DNA of 30,568 nt from DYJK01 sp964464825. Lineage in GTDB: Bacteria; Bacteroidota; Ignavibacteria; Ignavibacteriales; Melioribacteraceae. Positions 16,815 to 25,337 of this stretch are shown here, piece by piece. The notes below the pieces were generated by a model. It saw nothing but the letters and a program-made list of their open reading frames with translations. It ran no database searches and had not been told where the DNA came from. The position numbers and the translations under genes are program-made. Position 1 is the first letter of the stretch. Each line of letters starts with the position of its first letter. The stretch is from the NCBI GenBank assembly GCA_964464825.1, contig CAYXKL010000023.1:1-30568 (forward strand), written 5' to 3'.

Positions 16815-17195
16815 TTAGTTAATTATAGTTGTTCTGAAACTTTTTGCCCCTACAGAAATTCTTACTTTAACTGAATCATTATTTGTAACTACTTCATTAC
16901 CCGTGCCAATAATAATTACACTATCAGCAGATGCAGTTGATACATAATGACCATTTGCAGTTGTAACTAAATCTGAAGGGATTGTCCAACCGGTGAAAGT
17001 TCTTGCCCCGCCGCCGAGAGCACTTGGTTTCATATAATAGTTTTGAGCTAATGATGCAAGATTAACCAGCTCATTAATAATATTGTTTCGTTTAGCTTCA
17101 ATAGCATTAGCTCTAAATAAATTAATACCTACAAAAATTGCTATTCCAACTATCAATATTCCAAGTAAAATTAAGAGTAACTGTTGCTGTCCCAC
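16815..17195 (-). CDS. Atypical type IV pilin-like protein (first of pair)
   Basis: A 126-residue paralogue of the following pilin. They share the MGQQQLLL start, the hydrophobic helix (about 3-27), LASLAQ, the KP.ALGGG segment and TFTGWTIP. The heads diverge towards the C-terminus and this copy has no cysteine. The start is GTG at 17195 with AGGAG at 17201-17205, five bases upstream, which fixes the two-residue leader: no in-frame extension is needed for translation. It lacks the Glu5 of classical pilins. It is the first gene of the pilus locus in transcription order, so a promoter should lie in 17207-17439. Confidence 0.8.
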   Translation of the reverse strand: MGQQQLLLILLGILIVGIAIFVGINLFRANAIEAKRNNIINELVNLASLAQNYYMKPSALGGGARTFTGWTIPSDLVTTANGHYVSTASADSVIIIGTGNEVVTNNDSVKVRISVGAKSFRTTIIN

Positions 17196-17439
17196 TTATT
17201 CTCCTAACTGATAATTCGGTATTTATTACCACTTATTTCCTTATCAGTCATTTTTTTCACTTGTTTAAGTTAACTCAAATATTAAACCAAACGAAAAGTG
17301 GAAATAATTTCATACAGTACGATAGTAAAATATGAAAGAGATGCAGAAATTCAAAGATTTTTTTTCGAAAAGTGTAAAAAAAATATTAACGATGTGTAAA
17401 AATTACATGTAGCTATAAATTAGAGATCTTATCTCTCAA
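17196..17439. other. Intergenic region upstream of the pilin genes
   Basis: A 244-base AT-rich region between the aspS stop and the first pilin. It must hold the leftward pilus promoter unless aspS transcripts read through. I looked for a sigma54 -24/-12 element (GG-N10-GC) on the pilin strand and found none. No other promoter stood out. It also contains the aspS 3' hairpin. Confidence 0.4.
17422..17436 (-). terminator. Weak terminator-like hairpin after aspS
   Basis: A 6-bp perfect stem (17422-17427 with 17431-17436) and a 3-base loop lie just past the aspS stop. The downstream minus-strand tract (AATTTAT) is only moderately U-rich, so termination may be partial and aspS read-through into the pilin genes is possible. 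Confidence 0.35.
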
Positions 17440-19221
17440 TTAATTTTTTACTCTAATATGTAGGTCATTTAACTGAATCTCATCAACTTGTGATGGAGAA
17501 TCATCCATTAAAGAGATACCGCTTGAAGTTTTGGGGAAAGCAATAACATCTCTAATTGAAGATTTTCCGGCAAATAACATTGCAAGTCGATCAAAACCAA
17601 AAGCAATACCGCCGTGAGGAGGTGCACCATATTTAAAAGCATTCATTAAAAAACCAAATTTTTCTTTTGCTTCTTCTTCATTAATTCCTAAAACTTTAAA
17701 CATACTTGCTTGAAGCTCAGCATTATGAATTCTAATGCTACCTCCAGCAATTTCATTTCCGTTTAGCACAAGATCATAAGCACGTGCTTTAACCTTTCCG
17801 GGATCAGAATCCATTAAAGGAATATCTTCTATTCTGGGTGATGTAAACGGATGATGCATAGCATAATATCTTTTTGTTTCTTCATCCCATTCAAATAATG
17901 GGAATTCAGTTACCCATAATAATGCCGGTTTTGCATCTTCAGAAATTAAGTTCATCCGCTTTGCCATTTCCAATCTTAGCATACCCATTGTGTTCAAAGT
18001 TTTTAATTTATTACCGGTAAGTATTAGTAATAGATCACCAGCTTTGGCATTCATAGTTTTAATTAAATTATTCTTCTCTTCATAACTCATAAATTTAGCT
18101 ACCGGTGCATCTAATTCAACACCAGTTGGAGAATCTTTAACACGCATCCAAATTAATCCCCCAGCACCGAGTTTTTTCACAAAGTCTGTAAGAACATCTA
18201 ATTGATTTCTAGTATAGTCACCACAGCCACTTGCAAGAAGTCCGGTTATAATTCCACCTTTATCATGCGATTCTTTAAAAACTTTGAAGTCAGATTTATC
18301 GAATACGTCATTAAGAGTAACCATTGGTAGTTCGAACCGCAGATCGGGTTTATCAGTTCCATATTTTTCCATTGCTTCATCAAATGATAATCTTGGAATT
18401 GGCAGATTCAATTCGATATTCAAAATTTCCTTAAAGAAAATTTTCATTAATCCTTCAATTACTTCAAAAATATCTTCAACATCTACAAATGACATTTCCA
18501 CATCAATTTGAGTAAACTCGTATTGTCTATCAGCACGAAGATCTTCATCACGGAAACATCTAACAATTTGGAAATAACGGTCGAATCCAGCTACCATTAA
18601 AATTTGTTTATATGTTTGAGGGGACTGTGGTAGCGCATAAAATTTACCTTTATGTAATCTGCTAGGAACCAAAAAATCGCGTGCGCCTTCGGGAGTGCTT
18701 TTCATTAAAATTGGTGTTTCAATTTCAACAAAGTTCAATGAATCAAAATATTTTCTTGTTAGCTGAGACATTTTATGACGTAACAAAAAGTTCTTCTGCA
18801 TTTCATTTCTGCGTAAATCAAGATATCTGTATTTAAGTCTAATATCTTCATGTACATCAATGTTATCTTCAATTGCAAAAGGAGGTGTATCAGCATGATT
18901 AAGAATTTCAAGTTTATCAACCATAACATCTACTTGTCCCGTTGGCAGTAATGGATTTTCCGTACCTTCCGGACGTTTGCGAACTTTACCTTCAACAGAA
19001 ATAACAAATTCATTTCTCAACTTTTTTGCATGTTCGTGAGCATCTGCATTAAATGAAGGTTCAAAAACAACTTGGGTTATTCCATATCTATCACGCAATT
19101 CTATAAAAATTACACCGCCAAGATCTCTACGAATAGCAACCCAGCCATTAAGTACAACATGTTCACCAATGTTCGATTCTCTCAACTCTCCGCATGTATG
19201 TGTTCTTCTATTAAACTTCAT
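17440..19221 (-). CDS. aspS: Aspartyl-tRNA synthetase
   Basis: Class II synthetase that charges tRNA-Asp; 593 residues, the usual bacterial length. The N-terminal OB-fold anticodon domain opens with RTHTCGELR and contains the GWV..RRDLGG segment. The catalytic domain shows motif 2 FRDEDLRADRQ with EFTQID, and motif 3 near the C-terminus (AFGFDRLAML). The bacterial GAD insertion lies between them. A longer frame reaches a TTG at 19257, but I chose the ATG at 19221 because a Shine-Dalgarno site (19232-19239) precedes it and because the extra 12 residues are atypical. Whether it also charges tRNA-Asn cannot be told from this window. Confidence 0.96.
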   Translation of the reverse strand: MKFNRRTHTCGELRESNIGEHVVLNGWVAIRRDLGGVIFIELRDRYGITQVVFEPSFNADAHEHAKKLRNEFVISVEGKVRKRPEGTENPLLPTGQVDVMVDKLEILNHADTPPFAIEDNIDVHEDIRLKYRYLDLRRNEMQKNFLLRHKMSQLTRKYFDSLNFVEIETPILMKSTPEGARDFLVPSRLHKGKFYALPQSPQTYKQILMVAGFDRYFQIVRCFRDEDLRADRQYEFTQIDVEMSFVDVEDIFEVIEGLMKIFFKEILNIELNLPIPRLSFDEAMEKYGTDKPDLRFELPMVTLNDVFDKSDFKVFKESHDKGGIITGLLASGCGDYTRNQLDVLTDFVKKLGAGGLIWMRVKDSPTGVELDAPVAKFMSYEEKNNLIKTMNAKAGDLLLILTGNKLKTLNTMGMLRLEMAKRMNLISEDAKPALLWVTEFPLFEWDEETKRYYAMHHPFTSPRIEDIPLMDSDPGKVKARAYDLVLNGNEIAGGSIRIHNAELQASMFKVLGINEEEAKEKFGFLMNAFKYGAPPHGGIAFGFDRLAMLFAGKSSIRDVIAFPKTSSGISLMDDSPSQVDEIQLNDLHIRVKN

Positions 19222-19231
19222 ATTATTGATA

Positions 19232-19239
19232 CTTCTCCC
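19232..19239 (-). promoter_or_regulatory. Shine-Dalgarno site deciding the aspS start
   Basis: GGGAGAAG on the minus strand lies 10 bases upstream of the ATG at 19221. It sits inside the region that would be coding if the TTG at 19257 were used, so it favours the shorter protein. Confidence 0.6.
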
Positions 19240-19352
19240 AAAAAAATTTAGGGGCAAAAATAATCATTTAATTAAGGTATTACAAATAAGTGGTTTATGC
19301 TGACAATTGTTAATATTATATTTGTTTTGTGAATCAAGAAAATAAATAATAG

Positions 19353-20489
19353 ATGAAAATAATTGCTGATGAAAATATTCCACAAGTAAAAGAAGCATTC
19401 AGCCGTTTTGGAGATGTAATTTTAGTTAACGGCCGGGAAATAAAAAATGATCTGCTGAAAAATATTGATCTGCTTTTAGTCCGTTCCATAACAAATGTGA
19501 ATGAAAATTTATTAGAAAATACAAATGTTAAATTTGTTGCAACGACAACAATCGGTACTGATCATGTTGATTTGGAATATTTAAAATCGAAAAATATTTT
19601 GTTTGCTGATGCAAAAGGATGCAATGCTTACTCTGTTGCCGAGTATGTTTTATGTGCAATCACCAATATATATTACCAGCATAAAAAAACTTTTGAAAAT
19701 AATACAATCGGCATTGTTGGATATGGAAATATTGGTACGAAAATTAACAGTTTTGCTGAAGCATTAGGCTTGCAAACTATAATAAATGATCCGCCATTGG
19801 AAAGAAATACGGGCAAAAATATATTTCAAAGTTTAAAAGAAGCATTAGAATCCGATATAATTACATTTCATGTACCATTAAATATGACCGGAGTTGATAA
19901 GACATTTCATTTATTAAATAAAGACAATTTAGATTTAATAAAGCAAGGATCACTTTTAATTAATACATCACGTGGTCAAGTAGTTGATAATCAAATTATA
20001 AAAGAAAGATTAAAATTAAAGAATGATATTGAGGCTGTTTTTGATGTCTGGGAAAATGAACCATCAATTGATATTGAGTTTGCTAAAAGAACAAATATCA
20101 GCACTGCACATATTGCCGGTTACTCTTTAGAAGGAAAATTAAACGGTACAAAATTGATCTATAATCAATTCTGTGAATTATTTGGATATAAAAATGAATG
20201 GATTCCTAACTATCCAGATGTAGAAAAAAACGTTATTAATGTTAATACTCACGAACCGATTGAAAAAATTCTTTATAATATTTTTTGTTCGATCTATGAT
20301 ATTGAGTTGGATAATCAAATGTTAAAAAAATGTTTATCTGCCAATAGAGAATTTATCGGTAAATGTTTTGATGCCTTAAGAAAAAATTACAAAATCAGAC
20401 GTGAATTCAGTAATTACATTTTAAAGTTTAATAAGGAGAACAAACACCTAAAAGAAATTTTAGAAACTCTTCGATTTAAAGTTATTTAA
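19353..20489 (+). CDS. pdxB: Erythronate-4-phosphate dehydrogenase
   Basis: NAD-dependent 2-hydroxyacid dehydrogenase of 378 residues for the second step of DXP-dependent pyridoxal phosphate synthesis. The PdxB start MKIIADENIP and the GTDHVDL (68-74) and GCNA..VAEYVL (89-100) segments are diagnostic. The Rossmann motif is GYGNIG (123-128). Catalytic residues are R207 in SRG, E236 and H253 in TAHIAGYSLEGK. A C-terminal dimerisation domain follows (about 285-378), as in PdxB and unlike SerA. No clear ribosome binding site is seen. It is divergent from aspS, and its 3' end overlaps the convergent peptidase gene by 8 bases. Confidence 0.93.
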   Translation: MKIIADENIPQVKEAFSRFGDVILVNGREIKNDLLKNIDLLLVRSITNVNENLLENTNVKFVATTTIGTDHVDLEYLKSKNILFADAKGCNAYSVAEYVLCAITNIYYQHKKTFENNTIGIVGYGNIGTKINSFAEALGLQTIINDPPLERNTGKNIFQSLKEALESDIITFHVPLNMTGVDKTFHLLNKDNLDLIKQGSLLINTSRGQVVDNQIIKERLKLKNDIEAVFDVWENEPSIDIEFAKRTNISTAHIAGYSLEGKLNGTKLIYNQFCELFGYKNEWIPNYPDVEKNVINVNTHEPIEKILYNIFCSIYDIELDNQMLKKCLSANREFIGKCFDALRKNYKIRREFSNYILKFNKENKHLKEILETLRFKVI

Positions 20490-21714
20490 CAATAACCATC
20501 TTTTTGATTTCAGTAACACCCAATGCATTTAGAACATAAAAATATACTCCGCTGGCAAAATTTTTATTCTGCATTTCAAAATTTGAATAATTAATCCCGG
20601 CTTTTTTAAAATCATTTTCAAGTATTGCAATTTCGTTACCTAAAATGTCATAAACTTTCAAAGTTACAAAACAATCTTTAGGCAATTCATATTTTATAGT
20701 TGTTGTTTGATTGAATGGATTTGGATAGTTCTGATATAGAATGACTGATGGTGAAATATAAATATTACTTGTATCTATATCATTATTAATTACCAACGAA
20801 GCAACACTACCAATAGTTAGTTTTGTATTCTTAAAAAGGTAGTTTTGATTTATACCTTCGAGATTATCCAGTGCTGTATGATAATAACTATTAAAGTCAG
20901 ACCCGCCACCTGGATTTGGATTGGAATCTTCTATTAATAAAACGGATGAAAAATTCCGAAGCCAGAATGAATAATGATCACTTCTTGTAGTGCCTGGATC
21001 AATTATTTGGATAACTAATCCAATATTATAATTTTTATTAATTTTTTTTACATAATTTGCTAACCATTGGGATTTATTATAAGCACGTGTATGAATTTCC
21101 ATTATATTGTCATTATTACTATCCCATGCTATCATATCTAAATTAATTACTGCAATAATACTATCCCCCCTATTTGCGGCTAATTGTGCATAATAATCAC
21201 TTCCAAACAATCCTTGTTCTTCCTGATCCCATAAAGCAAAAATTATTGTATACTCAAAAAAATATTTTGATAGAATTCTTGCAGATTCAATAACAGCAGT
21301 AGTACCGCTACCGTTATCATCCGCACCGGGTGCAAAACTGCCAGTGGGTTTATCATCGTAATGAGCGCAAATCATTACATATTGATTTCTTCTTACCCCG
21401 TAATGTAATGCATAAACATTTTGTCCGTTTTCATCAAAATTCTGTCTGAAGGTCTGTAAACCATAACTTTTTAATTTTTCATAAAGAAAATCTGCCGCAT
21501 ATTGATTTCCTATATTATCAGAATGTCTTGATAAAATTGTGAATGTTCCTTCATGTGTAGTAAAAGAATTATCCCCAGTAATTATTCTTAAATTATTATA
21601 AAGTGAATCTATGTTTACTTGATTAATTATTTTCGATACAGATTGATTATACTGAGCTGTGGTATATGAAGTTATGAATAAAATAAGAGTAAGAATATAA
21701 AACAACTTTTTCAT
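20482..21714 (-). CDS. Secreted M28-family zinc peptidase with T9SS sorting domain
   Basis: A 410-residue extracellular aminopeptidase-like protein. The signal peptide is residues 1-20. The M28 domain (about 50-310) shows the two-zinc site pattern: H118 in AHYDD, D132 in GADDNGSGT, E165/E166 in WDQEEQG, D193 in NLDM and H247 in RSDHY. The C-terminal 85 residues (about 325-410) are a type IX secretion sorting domain starting QNYPNPFN and ending with a basic/hydrophobic KKMVIVK. The longer frame to 21786 is rejected in favour of the ATG at 21714 because AGAGGAG precedes it by 6 bases and the signal peptide then lies at the N-terminus. Substrate is unknown. Confidence 0.92.
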   Translation of the reverse strand: MKKLFYILTLILFITSYTTAQYNQSVSKIINQVNIDSLYNNLRIITGDNSFTTHEGTFTILSRHSDNIGNQYAADFLYEKLKSYGLQTFRQNFDENGQNVYALHYGVRRNQYVMICAHYDDKPTGSFAPGADDNGSGTTAVIESARILSKYFFEYTIIFALWDQEEQGLFGSDYYAQLAANRGDSIIAVINLDMIAWDSNNDNIMEIHTRAYNKSQWLANYVKKINKNYNIGLVIQIIDPGTTRSDHYSFWLRNFSSVLLIEDSNPNPGGGSDFNSYYHTALDNLEGINQNYLFKNTKLTIGSVASLVINNDIDTSNIYISPSVILYQNYPNPFNQTTTIKYELPKDCFVTLKVYDILGNEIAILENDFKKAGINYSNFEMQNKNFASGVYFYVLNALGVTEIKKMVIVK

Positions 21715-21720
21715 GAATTT

Positions 21721-21727
21721 CTCCTCT
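21721..21727 (-). promoter_or_regulatory. Shine-Dalgarno site fixing the M28 peptidase start
   Basis: AGAGGAG on the minus strand stands 6 bases before the ATG at 21714, just ahead of the signal peptide, and rules against the longer in-frame start. Confidence 0.75.
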
Positions 21728-21802
21728 GCAAAACTACAATTATTTTGAAACCGGAAAAGGCAGTAATTTTTCTTATTTATCATCAAAAAAAATATTTGTG
21801 AA

Positions 21803-21835
21803 TTTGCATTTATTATTTCACTACCTTATATTTTG
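21803..21835 (+). promoter_or_regulatory. Candidate Bacteroidota-type promoter for the lrp-glnA pair
   Basis: TTTG (21803-21806) and TATATTTTG (21827-21835), separated by 20 bases, resemble the TTTG / TAnnTTTG promoter of Bacteroidota with one extra base in the second box. The distance to the lrp ATG is about 40 bases. In AT-rich DNA such a match can occur by chance. Confidence 0.3.
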
Positions 21836-21875
21836 AGTTATTAATTTACATTTACCTAAATAATTTAGAGAGATT

Positions 21876-22322
21876 ATGTTAGACGACTTAGACATTACCA
21901 TCCTGAAAAAACTTCAGGTAAACGGCAGAACAAAAAGAAGCGAATTAGCAGAAGCAATCGGTTTATCGCTACCATCGCTTAGCGAGAGATTAAAAAAGCT
22001 GGAAGATCATAAAGTTATCGAGGGCTATTTTGCAAAAATTAACCGGCACACTTTCGGACTCGATATAATGGCATTTATTACTGTAATAATGGATTCATCA
22101 AAAAATTATGAAAAGTTAATTGAACATGTAAAAAAAACACCGGAAATATTGGAATGCCATGCTATTCTTGGGGAAGGCTCTCATATTATGAAAGCACTTG
22201 TTAAAGATTCTAAATCATTGGAACAGCTTTTAACAAAAATTCAATCGTGGCCCGGAGTAACAAGAACGGTAACACATTTTGTTTTATCAACTATTAAAGA
22301 AGGCACAAATATTAATTTATAA
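21876..22322 (+). CDS. Lrp/AsnC-family transcriptional regulator
   Basis: A 148-residue DNA-binding regulator. The N-terminal winged helix (about 1-55, recognition region around LAEAIGLSLPSLSERL) is followed by the RAM ligand-binding and oligomerisation domain (about 65-140). Family members form octamers and sense amino acids. The gene lies 14 bases upstream of glnA on the same strand, so it probably responds to an amino acid or glutamine and controls nitrogen assimilation, including its own operon. AGAGAG lies 5 bases before the ATG. The specific effector is not predictable from sequence. Confidence 0.93.
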   Translation: MLDDLDITILKKLQVNGRTKRSELAEAIGLSLPSLSERLKKLEDHKVIEGYFAKINRHTFGLDIMAFITVIMDSSKNYEKLIEHVKKTPEILECHAILGEGSHIMKALVKDSKSLEQLLTKIQSWPGVTRTVTHFVLSTIKEGTNINL

Positions 22323-22336
22323 ATTAAGGAGATTAT

Positions 22337-23764
22337 ATGGGTAAAATATCCTCACCGCCAGAAGAAGTATTGTCATTTATTAAATCGAACAAAATTCAAT
22401 TTGTAGATTTTAAGTTTATGGATTTCCCAGGACAGTGGCAGCATTTCACCGTTCCAGTTAGTCAACTATCAGTTGATTCATTTGAAGATGGTTTTGGATT
22501 TGACGGCTCGTCAATCCGCGGTTGGAAAAGTATAAACGAAAGCGACATGTTAATCATTCCTGATCCAAGTACAATGTTTGTTGATCCGTTTATCACCGCA
22601 CCAACTATTAGTTTAACATGCGATGTATATGAGCCGGCAACAAAAGAAAAATATTCACGCTGTCCGCGCAGTATTGCACAAAAAGCTGAAGCGTATTTGA
22701 AATCAACTGGAATTGCGGATACTGCTTATTTTGGTCCCGAAGCAGAATTTTTTGTTTTAGATGATGCGCGTTTCGAAACCGGTTCAAATTTTTCTTTCTA
22801 TTCAGTTGATTCAATCGAAGGTAAATGGAACTCTGGACGAGATGAAAGTCCCAACCTCGCTTACAAACCAAGATACAAAGAAGGATATTTTCCGGTACCG
22901 CCTACAGATTCTTTAATGGATCTACGAAATGAAATGGTGCAGAATTTAATCAACATTGGAATTGATGTTGAAGCACAGCATCATGAAGTTGCAAGCGGCG
23001 GTCAATGTGAAATAGATTTAAAATTTGCCCCGTTAGTAAAAGCAGCAGATCAATTATTAATATTTAAATACATTGTAAAAAACACAGCAAAGAAAAACAA
23101 TAAAACTGTTACTTATATGCCCAAACCAATATTCGGTGATAACGGCAGCGGTATGCACGTTCACTCAAGTTTATGGTTAAAAGGAAAACCTCTCTTTGCT
23201 GGAAGCGGTTACGCCGGATTGAGTGAAATGGCTCTCTATTTTATCGGCGGTTTACTAAAACATGCACCATCATTGCTTGCATTTACAAATCCTACAACTA
23301 ATTCTTATAAAAGATTAGTACCTGGATTTGAAGCCCCGGTAAATTTAGCTTACTCACAAAGAAATAGAAGTGCTTCTATTAGAATTCCTATGTATTCAAC
23401 TTCTCCTAAATCAAAACGTGTTGAATTTAGATGCCCCGATCCAGCTGCAAATCCTTATCTTGCTTTTTCAGCTATTATGATGGCTGGACTTGATGGAATT
23501 CAAAATAGAATTGATCCGGGTGATCCTCTTGATAAAGATATTTACGATCTCTCGCCAGAAGAATTGAAAGGTGTTCCTTCAACACCGGAATCTTTGGGAC
23601 ATGCATTAAAAGCATTAGCAGATGATCATGATTTCTTATTAAAGGGTGATGTATTTACGGAAGATGTAATCAAAACTTGGATTAACTATAAAATTGATAA
23701 AGAAATTAAACCGATGGCATTACGTCCGCATCCGCATGAATTTGAATTATATTTTGATGTGTGA
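22337..23764 (+). CDS. glnA: Glutamine synthetase type I
   Basis: A 475-residue ATP-dependent enzyme making glutamine from glutamate and ammonia; a dodecamer in the cytoplasm. The beta-grasp domain contains GFDGSSIRG (54-62). The catalytic barrel has the metal and substrate motifs GPEAEFF (133-139), GGQCEIDLKF (221-230), NGSGMHVHSSL (269-279), the ATP-site region NPTTNSYKRLVPG (318-330) and RVEFRCPDP (361-369). Y403 in DIYDLSPEE corresponds to the adenylylation tyrosine of enteric GlnA, so covalent control is possible if an adenylyltransferase exists elsewhere. AAGGAG lies 5 bases before the ATG. It is in an operon with the Lrp-type gene. Confidence 0.97.
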   Translation: MGKISSPPEEVLSFIKSNKIQFVDFKFMDFPGQWQHFTVPVSQLSVDSFEDGFGFDGSSIRGWKSINESDMLIIPDPSTMFVDPFITAPTISLTCDVYEPATKEKYSRCPRSIAQKAEAYLKSTGIADTAYFGPEAEFFVLDDARFETGSNFSFYSVDSIEGKWNSGRDESPNLAYKPRYKEGYFPVPPTDSLMDLRNEMVQNLINIGIDVEAQHHEVASGGQCEIDLKFAPLVKAADQLLIFKYIVKNTAKKNNKTVTYMPKPIFGDNGSGMHVHSSLWLKGKPLFAGSGYAGLSEMALYFIGGLLKHAPSLLAFTNPTTNSYKRLVPGFEAPVNLAYSQRNRSASIRIPMYSTSPKSKRVEFRCPDPAANPYLAFSAIMMAGLDGIQNRIDPGDPLDKDIYDLSPEELKGVPSTPESLGHALKALADDHDFLLKGDVFTEDVIKTWINYKIDKEIKPMALRPHPHEFELYFDV

Positions 23765-23777
23765 TTTATAAGAATAC

Positions 23778-23803
23778 AGAATTCAGAAGTGAGAATTCAG
23801 AAG
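23778..23803. repeat. Direct repeat AGAATTCAGAAG downstream of glnA
   Basis: Two perfect 12-bp copies lie at 23778-23789 and 23792-23803, separated by two bases. They may be part of a small dispersed intergenic repeat; no function is evident. Confidence 0.45.
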
Positions 23804-23833
23804 GCGGCTCAAAAGGTCGCCTTTACTATTTTA
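23801..23833 (+). terminator. Probable intrinsic terminator of glnA
   Basis: AAGGCG (23801-23806) pairs with CGCCTT (23818-23823), with further wobble pairs inside and an A-rich loop. A T-rich stretch follows on the plus strand (TTACTATTTTA), 36 bases beyond the glnA stop. Confidence 0.6.
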
Positions 23834-23849
23834 TACTCCATTTTATTCC

Positions 23850-23868
23850 CTCTCCTAGTTTAGGAGAG
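23850..23868. repeat. Intergenic palindrome
   Basis: CTCTCCTA and TAGGAGAG form a perfect 8-bp inverted repeat with a 3-base loop in the gap between the convergent glnA and methyltransferase genes. It is followed by a GC-rich stretch unlike the surroundings. It resembles REP-like intergenic palindromes but could act as a bidirectional terminator. Confidence 0.45.
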
Positions 23869-23905
23869 AGGTAGGCTCAGCCGCAATTAGTTTGGCGGGG
23901 TGTGG

Positions 23906-25336
23906 TCATACTAAAATTATTTCTTGCGTTCGGAAAGTTCTCGGGAATTGGCTCTTTAATCCATCTTTGGACGAGACAGCAGTACCAACAAAATATTCAT
24001 CGTATTTAATTACCTTTTGTCCATAACTGCCTAAATCTTTTTTAATCGTTCCGCCTTTTAGATAAATTTCCAAATCGCTTTTATTATTCAACTCAATTAA
24101 ATTTTTCGTAATCGCATTAGAAAATATTTTAACTGCAAAAGAATTTAATTGAATTACATTTCTCTTATCGATTGTTCCAAACTTTAATCCTAATCTCAAA
24201 AATCGGCTGACATCCTCATAATCCCAATCAGAATTAACAAAATATAAATCGCCATTTCGGTTTATGTACCTAAAATTTTCTAATTGTGACTTATCCACTC
24301 CGTAATAATCTGCAAACGAATCGAGATATTGTTTTACTCTTTTATTTGCATAATCAATAATCCAAAATTTACTTTCGTGTGAAGTCTGTTTTACAGTTGG
24401 TTCGGTACTTTCAATCTTTCTCAATTTAGATACAAAAAATCCCTCTGAGCCGATTTCCCATGGTAGTATTCTGTGTGCTTTTGCAATTTGAGAGTTTAAA
24501 TTTTCATTTTCATATTTTGTAAATGCCGGTCTGCTTTTTACGGGAAGTTCAATATCAACAAGTTCAACCTGATATTTATTTAAGATTTTATTAAGTACTA
24601 ATTCATTTTCTTCCAAAGTCAAAGTACAAGTTGAATAAACAATTTCTCCACCTACTTTACACATTTTTATTGCACTTACAAGAAGCCGGTATTGAATCTC
24701 TGAAAGACCTTCAGCTTTTTGTTCATTCCACCAATTACTAACCTCACCTTTTTTTTGAGTAATACCAAGTGCACTACACGGTGCATCTACTAAGATTTTG
24801 TCGAAGTAGTTCTCAAAATATTTGCTAAGCAGTTCCCCTTTAGAATTAATAACACCGGTATTCACTAAACTTTGCTTCTCTGTGTTGAATAGTAAAATTC
24901 TCGCTCTATCAAGTGATATTTCATTGGCTATCAATGTTCCTTTATTATTCATTATCTCTGCAAGTTGTGTTGTTTTTGAACCCGGTGCAGCACATAGGTC
25001 CAACACCCTGTCATTCTCATACGGATTTAAAACTAAAGCCGGTATCATTGAGGAAAGACTTTGTATGTAATATGAACCAAGTATAAAATCGAAAGTCTTG
25101 CCGATTATATTTCCACTCTGAATAACTTGATAAGTGTTTTCTATACCGGGAATAGAAATTAATTTGATGCCGTATTGTTCAAGGTTCGAAATTATTTTTT
25201 CTTTAGAGATAGTAAGTGGTGAGATACGAATATATGGTTTATATTCGCCGTTAAAATATTCAGTGTAAAAGTTTAAATACTCTTTGCCGAAATGTGTTTC
25301 TATGTAGGAAGAAATATTTTTACTGAGTTCAATCAA
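23906..25336 (-). CDS. RsmB/RsmF-type rRNA (cytosine-5) methyltransferase
   Basis: A 476-residue SAM-dependent RNA m5C methyltransferase of the NOL1/NOP2/Sun family. The SAM site DLCAAPGSKT is at 113-122. The two family cysteines are C187 in DAPCS and the catalytic C237 in YSTCT. The C-terminal part (about 325-476) resembles the PUA-like RNA-binding extension of RsmF/YebU, and no N-terminal NusB domain is present, which favours RsmF over RsmB. The start is unusual: TTG at 25336, one base after the stop of the upstream small gene, with no ATG in a better position. This suggests translational coupling. The exact rRNA position cannot be told. Confidence 0.88.
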   Translation of the reverse strand: MIELSKNISSYIETHFGKEYLNFYTEYFNGEYKPYIRISPLTISKEKIISNLEQYGIKLISIPGIENTYQVIQSGNIIGKTFDFILGSYYIQSLSSMIPALVLNPYENDRVLDLCAAPGSKTTQLAEIMNNKGTLIANEISLDRARILLFNTEKQSLVNTGVINSKGELLSKYFENYFDKILVDAPCSALGITQKKGEVSNWWNEQKAEGLSEIQYRLLVSAIKMCKVGGEIVYSTCTLTLEENELVLNKILNKYQVELVDIELPVKSRPAFTKYENENLNSQIAKAHRILPWEIGSEGFFVSKLRKIESTEPTVKQTSHESKFWIIDYANKRVKQYLDSFADYYGVDKSQLENFRYINRNGDLYFVNSDWDYEDVSRFLRLGLKFGTIDKRNVIQLNSFAVKIFSNAITKNLIELNNKSDLEIYLKGGTIKKDLGSYGQKVIKYDEYFVGTAVSSKDGLKSQFPRTFRTQEIILV

Positions 25337-25337
25337 T

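Noticed and set aside
8080..17195. Type II secretion system rather than type IV pilus
   Set aside because: The PilT-like ATPase, the tandem pilins and the absence of GspC/GspG-type genes favour a pilus. The possibility is not fully excluded, because the PilT-like protein is degenerate and GspL-like fusion is present.
17196..17439. A sigma54 promoter for the pilins that would link them to the NtrC-type activator
   Set aside because: No GG-N10-GC element was found on the pilin strand, so the link remains unsupported.
19222..19257. Longer aspS start at TTG 19257
   Set aside because: A good Shine-Dalgarno site lies within the extra segment, and the ATG at 19221 gives the usual family N-terminus.
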